Assembly: GCA_963969595.1 (NCBI GenBank)
Contig: OZ018418.1
Span: 10,917,001 to 10,981,000 of the forward strand
Direction: 5' to 3'
DNA: 64,000 nucleotides
Origin: Neckera pumila
Lineage: Eukaryota > Streptophyta > Bryopsida > Hypnales > Neckeraceae
Each line of letters starts with the position of its first letter. The first letter of the stretch is position 1. The notes under the pieces were generated by a model. The model saw only the letters and a list, made by a program, of their open reading frames with translations, did not search any database and was not told the DNA's origin. This document shows, piece by piece, positions 56,958-64,000 of the stretch. The position numbers and the translations under genes are program-made.

Positions 56958-57839
56958 GAGATACGAGGTACTTTGGCAGGAAAGGAGCACTGCCCGGAAC
57001 AATCATTGTCGAAGACATCCGCACAGATGCGGAAAAAGAGGAGCTCCATTTCTTCCAGGTTTGGAAGAGCTTCTAGCATTTGCAAAATGGCTTGAAGAAG
57101 ATGTACAAGAGGCTATCTATGGAGGACTAGAGGTTCCAGTTGACGTGGAGGACTAATCCAAATTGCCTTCTGTACATGCAAAGAGCTATAAAAGCATGTA
57201 TGCTTACAGATACCACTTCCAAGTGAAGAGTGCAGAGCAAAGCATAATTACCACTTGTGACTCAAGAGTGGCTGCAGTTTTTCAGCAACCATGCCATTCT
57301 GGGAGGCATGACCAAAACATTGTGAACAAGGACCTTGAATACATCGGTGAAATGGAGGAGATTGTTGAGGTGGACTATGGAAAGCACTGCGCACTGCTCT
57401 TAGTCTATGATTGGGTAAAAGCCAATTATTGAGGCCAAAATGCTACAATGAAAAAGGATGAGTGGGGCTTCACTATGGCAAATTTTGGATCTCAAGTACC
57501 ATTTGGCTATGAGTCATTTGCTTTCCCAATTCATTGCCACCAAGTGTTCTTTTCCGATGTCAAAGACAAGCCCGGTTGGAAAGTGGTGTTGCGAATTGAG
57601 GGAGGGGATATAGAATTGACATTCAAATAGAAGAACAAGAGGAGCCAAAGATTTTTGCTATGGGCCGGGATTCGGACTTTGATGGTTTGTAGATGGTAGC
57701 TGAATTTCCTGTTGATTTTCCAGATGAATTTGAAGAAGGCAGGGACATTGGATTGAATGAAGTGTTCAACAAGGAGGTTGAAGAGAATCTTACGACGTTT
57801 GACAGGGACGTTGGGGAGTCCTCAGAAGATGAAAATTGA

Positions 57840-60800
57840 AGGAAAATCAACAGGTGGAAGAGGTATTTTTTTTCTTCTGAAATGTACATGACTCCAGAGT
57901 AGAGGAAGATTTGTTTGAAATTTCTGGGAGTACTATTAGGCACGCATTTGTCTATCATGTGTACCTAGCGATGGTGAGTAGTCGAGTGAATAGTGGGTTC
58001 AGTAGAAGAAGGTACAAGGGAGGTTGTTGTGTTGTAAGCCAGAGTACTCTAAAGTCTTGGAATTGAGATAAAAATCATTCCAAGAAGAAATTGGAGAGAA
58101 AACACCTTGTTCAATTGAAATGAACACAGTCTATGCAGAGCTGGAGCATGTAGTGGAAGGTTGCATGCTCTAAAACCAACTTAAATGTACAACATGGAGC
58201 TTGTTGGATAGTAAAAGGTTGTATACTTGAAAAGGACTTCTAATCTGAATGCTACACCTACCGAGAAATGAGTGACATGTTGCTCCAAGTATGTATAATT
58301 GTGAATGATGAGTAGGGTAGGCTGAAATGGTCATTCAAAGAACAAACTAACTTCTTTTAGTGTGAAGGACTGTTGCTCATAATCAACATTCTGTGGATTT
58401 CCTAAATTATCTAAAAAACTTAAAGTATTACAGGCCTTTGTTATGGACATTGCATTTGCACTTGTGAAATGAAAGGAAGGGTGTCGGAATTTCATTTTTG
58501 AATTGATAGTATAAATTTTAATTAGTGCTCTCCAAGAACCTAATGATAATTTTAAATGAGTAAAAGGAATTTAGAAAAAAAAACCTTTAATCAGCAAAGC
58601 AGTGGGTTGAAATGTTTGGTCCTTCTCTTGCGCAAACTTGTATAGAAGTGAGCATGTGCTATGGTGAATGAGGTTCCTCGAATAGTACTGACCTATGACT
58701 TTTGTAATGTGCAAGAAGGTAATTGTCATAGTTGTATGAGAAGTTGGTTTTGCCAAGGCAGCACAGAGGTGAATATGTCATTTTGATGTAGATGACAGAT
58801 TTTACAAAAGTATTTTAGAGCTGAATGTGGGAGTATTTCTTAATATTCCCAAAGTATTGTTGATGGCATTTATATTCAACGGAAGTAGTGTAATTTCAGT
58901 GCATATGAAGTTAGGGAAAGTAGAGAATTGCGTGCAAAATATTTATGGAGCAGTGTAAGTTTTCCTTGTATTATTGCAATTAAGAATTGTTTTAGGAACT
59001 CAAGAAGAAAAGCTGAACTTTACATATTATTCCTCTCTTGAAATTGAGTGAAAGTTTTGCAATGTATGAAGTGGAATTTGATCATGTGTAGTAATGGTGT
59101 CTAGAAGTTGAAAGTAGGAAAAAATTTATGACATTCAAGTCATACATGTGATTAAGGCCACTCTAACAATGTGGTCATAGATTGAACTAGAGTGAACACT
59201 TCCTCATCATCATGAATGTATTTAAGTGCATTTTGTTTTTCTTCTTGTAGAAGCAATGCCTTCGTAATTTCTGAACTATTGCAATATATGTTGAAAATTA
59301 GTACATAGAAAATGCACTATGTATCACTTGTTCATTTGGAAAGACATTTGTGCACACATGTGGGTCATTTGTAGTAGATTCACATTGCATTTAAATTGGC
59401 CTACACAGGAATGAACAGAGGATTAATTAATGAATATGAACACAAAATCCTCTAATAAAGATGAACACATAATCTTTTGCAAGGAGAATTTAGGATAGAT
59501 TTTCAGAAGGCTAGTCACTTAAAGTATTATAGTGCGTGACACATTGAACATGCCCTCCCTCAAAGCTTCTGTGAACAAAAAATGCAGTGCCTAAATTAAC
59601 AGAAAAGATTTTGGTCTTTTAACCAAATTAACAGAAACTTGCACATGAGGTGAAAATAGTCATTGTCGTACCTATATGAACAAGAAAGTGTCACTGTTTT
59701 GTTAATTCGGTCACTAATTTTCTACTAGTGATATGAAAGATATTCCTTGCGCCTACCTTTTATTAAAATTTTAGTCTAAAATATGGAAATCTCTAGTCAC
59801 ACGTACCTATCCAAAATTTCTATACAACCAAAAAACGCATGCTAGTCCTTTAGGGGTTTAGCAAAGCTTGCCAATTTCACTTGAATTGAGATCTAAAAAT
59901 TTGTACTTATCCATTTTCTTTAAAAATGGTCCTAGGGGAAAGAATAAAGTATGTTTATGATTTTTGCCATTGAATATTTAAACATGCAAATGTTGATTTG
60001 GAATTATTTGCGATTTCTACTTATAAAAAAAATTGCATTTCAACAATTGCAAAGTGGATGGTATAATGAGTTTGATAGCTTTTCATGTGAAATTAAGTTT
60101 ATTGAAAGTGTATTTCAGTGTGTTCATATGATTTGTGGTTGTTCATATCACCTCCAATTCCAAAAAACTTTTATTTGCAAATTTCTCAAACATTGTGGAG
60201 AAGGGCAACATACTAAAAATAGAAAACATACATTTCTCTTATTATGATCTCACAACTCCTATGCACTCAAAATTGGTGTGCATGCTAACAAGCAAGCTCT
60301 TTTAAACATCTATACAGTTAGATTTAAAAAAAAAAACAATTTGCATCATTGGAGATAACTATAAGTCCATAGGAAAAAGACACTTGGAAAGGCTTAGGCA
60401 CTTAGGGGTTAAAATATAAAGCATGGTTTAAGCAACGTTCATTTGAATAAAAAGTCAATTAAAAAGCTTACATCAATGAGGGAAATTGGTGCAAATGTGT
60501 TCCAAGTAAAGGATGAAAAACTCTCATTTCCGTCCTAATTAAGAGCCCTGAAATCCATTAAAGTCATCCATCGGACACAACTCGACTGGCGTCGTTACAT
60601 GGTTAAAGATTCCCGGAATAACATTCTCCTGGCCTTCTTTTGCAGCATTTCTGTGGTGGCCTACCCACATATGCAACCAAAGAACTTACTCTAAGTCTGG
60701 ATAATAAAAGAAAGAAATATTATGGACAATCTCAGTCCATTTCTCAGAAGTATGAGAAAACAGTGACTGGATGGAGGTACACATAACCTTACTCGGCCAA

Positions 60801-61042
60801 AGCAGCAAAAAGACTAGAAGACATACAATGTGATGCTGGATGCGTAAAATCTTAACTGATAGCAAGTGGATCCGCATACGCAGCCAAGCCTGCCGCGCAC
60901 ATAGTGCTGTAATTCCATTATCAATTTCTCAGAATTGTAATGCTCTCATAAATTTCGCCTGAAATTCCTGTCAAAACATGGATCTCCAACCCAGCATGCA
61001 AATTGCGACCAGGAAACAGGGTAATTTAATTTCTGCATCGCA
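57840..61042. other. Gene-poor stretch with candidate transposon ends
   Basis: Mostly AT-rich sequence with no coding region. Candidate termini: TTTTCTACTAGTG at 59718-59730 (CACTA-like, perhaps the right end of CACTA-2), GTCCTTTAGGGGTTTA at about 59849-59864, and CTTAGGGGTTAA at about 60399-60410, both like the right end of the TTAA-flanked element at 21215-21231. The last 400-500 bases should contain the 3' UTR of the bromodomain gene on the minus strand. Confidence 0.4.
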
Positions 61043-64000
61043 TCACCTTCTCACTCGCTTCTTGGCTTGTGGGACCGAAGGTCGGACAGGTTCGTTTGCA
61101 GGGGTGACGATCTTCCGTCCACTCCTGGAAGGCCGTCCAACAGCTTGACAAGCCGTACCATGAGATTTGAATGCTACCCGAGCGGCCTCAATAGGTCTTG
61201 ACTTTGGAAAAAGCTTAACCTCAGGGCCTCTCTCTGGAGTAGCACTCAGGTCTATCAACTTGGAGAGGCTTCTTCCTCTCCAAAGGAAGTCATCATCATC
61301 ATCTATCTCACCTCCTCTTCCTCTCATCTTTTCGTTTATTGGTTCGCTCTCTTCTGCAGATTCTGGATCAGCCAGAGTATCCCCGCATGTTCCATTTGTA
61401 AGTACTGCTGGTAATCTTGCTAAAGCTTCATTCCCTTTCAAAGCTCTCATCTGTGGCCTCCCTAAACTCTTAGTTGCTGCATTTTTCAAAAGAATACCCT
61501 CTAACAACTCCTCTCGATGTGGTTTGCCCCTGCTAGCGCCACTGCCTTTCTGTGATCTTTTTCTATCTTTCAACCTGCCATTAACCTCTTGGTCGTTCTC
61601 TTGAGAATTTTCCGCATCGTCAGCCCGGGTGGGGCTTGGATCACTAAAAACATTCAAACTAGCGCTACGAGGTGCCCCACCTTCCGAGTGAGAGTTAGTG
61701 GGAGTTTCTGCTATTCCCAATTGAGAACTTGCTCTTTTCTTACTGCCACTATCAAGCAGACTAGTCAGCGGTGAAAAGGTATCAGCCAATTTTGCAGAAG
61801 AAGCTACCCCAATTGAGGGTGCTGCAAAAGCTGTTGGGTTCTTGACCTCCCTTGTCCGCGTAGCAGGCCTCCCCTGCTTCAGAAGAGCTTCAGTTCGAAA
61901 GATTCTGTTCATCTCCTTCGTTGCCTCAGTGAAAAGAGCCTTAGCGCCTCGAAACTCAACGGATCCACGAGTGTAATACACCATTCCGTTGTTGAATATT
62001 AGAAGTAAGTCACGAAAGAATTCACTGCTGCTTGAATACGCACCCTCGTCTAGCCGTGCCCGAACAAAATTTAGATCCAAATGTCTTCGAATCAGCAAAC
62101 TATATCTTGGATCCTGCTCACATATTGCACTGCCAAATCAATAAATACGACGCCAGTGGACAACAGTTCCCTCTGTCATGACTAGCCACGAATGTTTGAA
62201 CACAGCAATCACCAGGTAGAAGACATAAAAATGTATTCTAAATGAAGCTAAGCTTGTACTTTGAATCTTGCTGGAACGACACAGAGAACCGGGATGCTTG
62301 GGTAACTCACTTACCTCTTGCCTCCCCTTGAAGAAAATAGCTGACTTGTGATTGGATAGATTGCGAAAAACCTCAACAAGTGAAAAACGCTTCCCAGGGA
62401 CGCGAGGTTCTTTGTGGTTACGTCTACTAGATGGAGACATTTCGTAAGGTACATCTAGCAGAGACCTACCCTCACTTTTGTCAAAAGCGATCTCCATATG
62501 ACCCCGATTGTCTGGTGCTTGTTCTCTATTTCGATCACTACTTCCATCCTTGTACTGGTCTTGCATATTGTCACTCCCCTCATGACTAGAGGGCATCCTT
62601 GAGTCCAAACTTCCTGCATAGGACTTGAGTGGGCTTTTAGGTTCTGCTTCTGAATCGACTCCTGAAAGTTCCTCCCTGCCATACTCCAATTTCATGTCTA
62701 CAATGATCTCAGGTACAGTGCTTTCACTTCCGTATGAGGCATTTTGAAGGTCTGAAGCAAACTGCGCAAGTTTAACTGAGACTTCTGGAACGGTCTTAGC
62801 TACCACTAAGCAATGAGGGACAACGGTTATCGGAAATTTCTTCATCGGGCCGTCACTGCATTGATGGCCCTCGAAATCCGCAACAAAAGAAGCAGAACTT
62901 TGACCTGGATAAACTGGCAGATCACTCTTCTCACTAGTATCGAGTCTCTCGCCTGGTTCCACATGGATATCTTCAGAACTTATCATAAGTGGGTCATGGA
63001 TTGACACTGTCCCGCTATTCTCCGCAACTTGCATGCTATATCTAGCGCCAGAATCTCGAGAGTCCTGTACAAGAACATCGAGATCTTTCCTAGAACTCCT
63101 CACAGAGGGGTATGACTGCTTGTCATTATTGGTTGTATTATCTTCAGTCATCTTTGCGTTATGATCCAACCTCACAAATTGAGTTGAAGTACAAACCAAA
63201 TTCTTAAATTTACAGATGGATTTGGGTGACACAGGAGTGATGCTAGGCACATCGAAACAATGATCCGCTTGAACTCCCTGTACAACAGATGCGTTTTCCA
63301 GCCCTGTTCCATAAACTTCCAATCGCAAGTTCACTGCACTAGGTATTTCATGAAACGACTCCCAATCCTTTCGCTCTGAGCTATCAAGGTTCTTACTCGA
63401 CTGTGCAGAGATGCACTGCTCCTCTATTATGCCAGTCGCCTGTGTATCACAATTTACATCTGATCTGGTTGCTGTGTTCAGCTGAGAAGGGTTAACTTCA
63501 GCATTAGCAGGGGTGTTAACAGTGATTTCAGAGCTAGGAGTTGTTGTACCAGGATCATCAAGGGCAATGACTATGTGTCTGATTGGGTTCGGACTTCCTT
63601 TACTCACATCAGATATATTTAAGCTTCTAGTTAGTACCCGAGGATCCAATTTCTCAGAAAGAACAACTGCACCATCTCTAAGAACACTGCTTTCGGAATT
63701 TGTAAACGAAGCAAACGGAATCACTGCAGAAATTCTAATTTTCTCGGACTCTTCTGGTGTGATAGCACTCTTCATCGCTATGCCATCAGAGCCTACATTC
63801 TCAACACCCAACGTCGCTAACTCCTTCAGGGCATGCACTGCCGAATCAACTTCCTTCAAATCCAACTCTTCCAAAAGCAGTTGCTTTTGTTCGCAAGAGA
63901 AAAGTTCATCTTGTATGGTTGAGGTCACACCCTCTTCAGAGTGATGGCAACCCTCTGACATACGAGAACTGTTTCTCGCTAAGTTGAGAACCTCATCTGC
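61043..64000 (-). CDS. SANT/bromodomain-containing protein, C-terminal part (partial; 5' exons beyond the window)
   Basis: Two exons: 64000-62315 and 62113-61043, joined across a 201-bp intron (donor GAGGTAAGTG, acceptor GTGAGCAG, phase 0). The frame is open to the window edge, so the ATG at 63961 need not be the start. The first exon is a long Ser/Glu-rich, probably disordered stretch. At its end comes VEVFRNLSNHKSAIFFKGRQ, the first bromodomain helix, and exon 2 gives DPRYSLLIRRHLDLNFVRAR, then SEFFRDLLLIFNNGMVYYTR. This split and the RRHLDL / FNN-type core match plant proteins that pair an N-terminal SANT/Myb domain with a bromodomain, thought to read chromatin. At the place of the acetyl-lysine-binding Asn there is Thr (YYT). 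The rest is low-complexity with a Lys/Arg-rich end (QAKKRVRR), a likely nuclear signal. No stops: the one intact gene here. Confidence 0.85.
62114..62314 (-). other. Intron within the bromodomain coding region
   Basis: Minus-strand GTAAGTGAG at 62314 and GAGCAG ending at 62114. Removing it joins KGRQE to DPRYS in phase 0 and restores continuous homology through the bromodomain loop between the first two helices. An alternative acceptor GGCAG at 62131 would give the wrong phase. Confidence 0.85.

Larger units (their letters stand above)
49721..57839 (+). pseudogene. CACTA-2: decayed TNP2-type transposase gene
   Basis: Exon signals: 49721-51136, 54321-55218, 56958-57155, 57163-57630 and a last piece to 57839. 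The first exon has an acidic linker, then damaged TNP2 core: RVVRYFDVVKHLLRLFKC, ADSEQWKAIDEAYPDFESIL, LGLLGDGIIPFKNNAIKHST and MWTVNDFSAYGLLSRHQVHR. The second has LDVMHCKKNL, DKLYMPNALYVLSANDKAKV, a stop at 54715, and DUF4218 (FDIMSHMPNHLVKELFLCGP, RWMYPYERYFKNLKGY). The third has RRYEVLWQE and RRHPHRCGKRG. The fourth is DUF4216 (EEIVEVDYGKHCALLLVYDW, VFFSDVKDKPGWKVV). Exon joins (QQ to ILP in CACTA-1, YCR to RYE here) agree between the two genes, so they are related families. Many stops and frameshifts show it is old. The 5' end is cut off near copy D. Confidence 0.8.

Noticed and set aside
1..64000. tRNA, rRNA and snoRNA genes.
   Set aside because: No cloverleaf with internal A and B boxes or rRNA-like stretch was recognised by eye; a tRNAscan or Infernal run would be decisive.

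Overview
The window looks like nuclear DNA of a land plant. It has GT-AG introns, plant-type CACTA (En/Spm) transposases with the plant-specific Transposase_24, DUF4218 and DUF4216 regions, and the 3' part of a plant SANT/bromodomain gene. The density of decayed transposons and an odd DNA-methyltransferase-like gene would fit a seedless lineage (bryophyte, lycophyte or fern), but that is inference and the species is not determined. Only one gene looks likely to be functional: the partial bromodomain gene on the minus strand at the right edge (61043-64000). Nearly everything else is transposon, transposon relic or tandem repeat.

Layout. 1-610 is a decayed minisatellite. 1399-6391 (+) is a broken multi-exon gene whose order of parts resembles a ParB-like domain followed by a beta-class N4/N6 amino-methyltransferase; this is the most unusual gene here. 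8030-10180 holds three degenerate short-repeat fields. 11700-13880 (-) is a decayed coiled-coil (gag-like) gene split by a 218-bp CACTA-type MITE. 16269-16970 (+) is a Gly/Ser/Tyr-rich ORF. 17560-18440 and 21310-21990 are oppositely oriented copies of a GTCCG-rich repeat carrying perfect hairpins; between them lies a 920-bp TTAA-flanked, piggyBac-like non-autonomous element (20304-21231).

23735-40568 is bounded by CACTAGAAGAAA inverted ends and reads as one 16.8-kb CACTA element (CACTA-1). It contains ACGTC-rich subterminal repeats, a 241-bp tandem array of about 10.5 units plus diverged units, a TNP2-type transposase on the minus strand (33482-29191, 4 exons), and a head-to-head TnpA/Transposase_24-type gene on the plus strand (34283-39178, 7 exons). 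Each gene has a few in-frame stops. Both flanks of the element belong to another family, a gag-like element rich in TCCGGA. Three further copies of that family (B, C plus; D minus) fill 40910-49493.

49720-57840 (+) is a second, more decayed TNP2-type CACTA gene (CACTA-2) with the same exon plan as CACTA-1. 57841-61042 is gene-poor. In the two CACTA elements the TNP2 gene would supply catalysis, and the Transposase_24 gene would bind subterminal repeats; the gag-like copies look non-autonomous. No rRNA, tRNA or CRISPR array was found.
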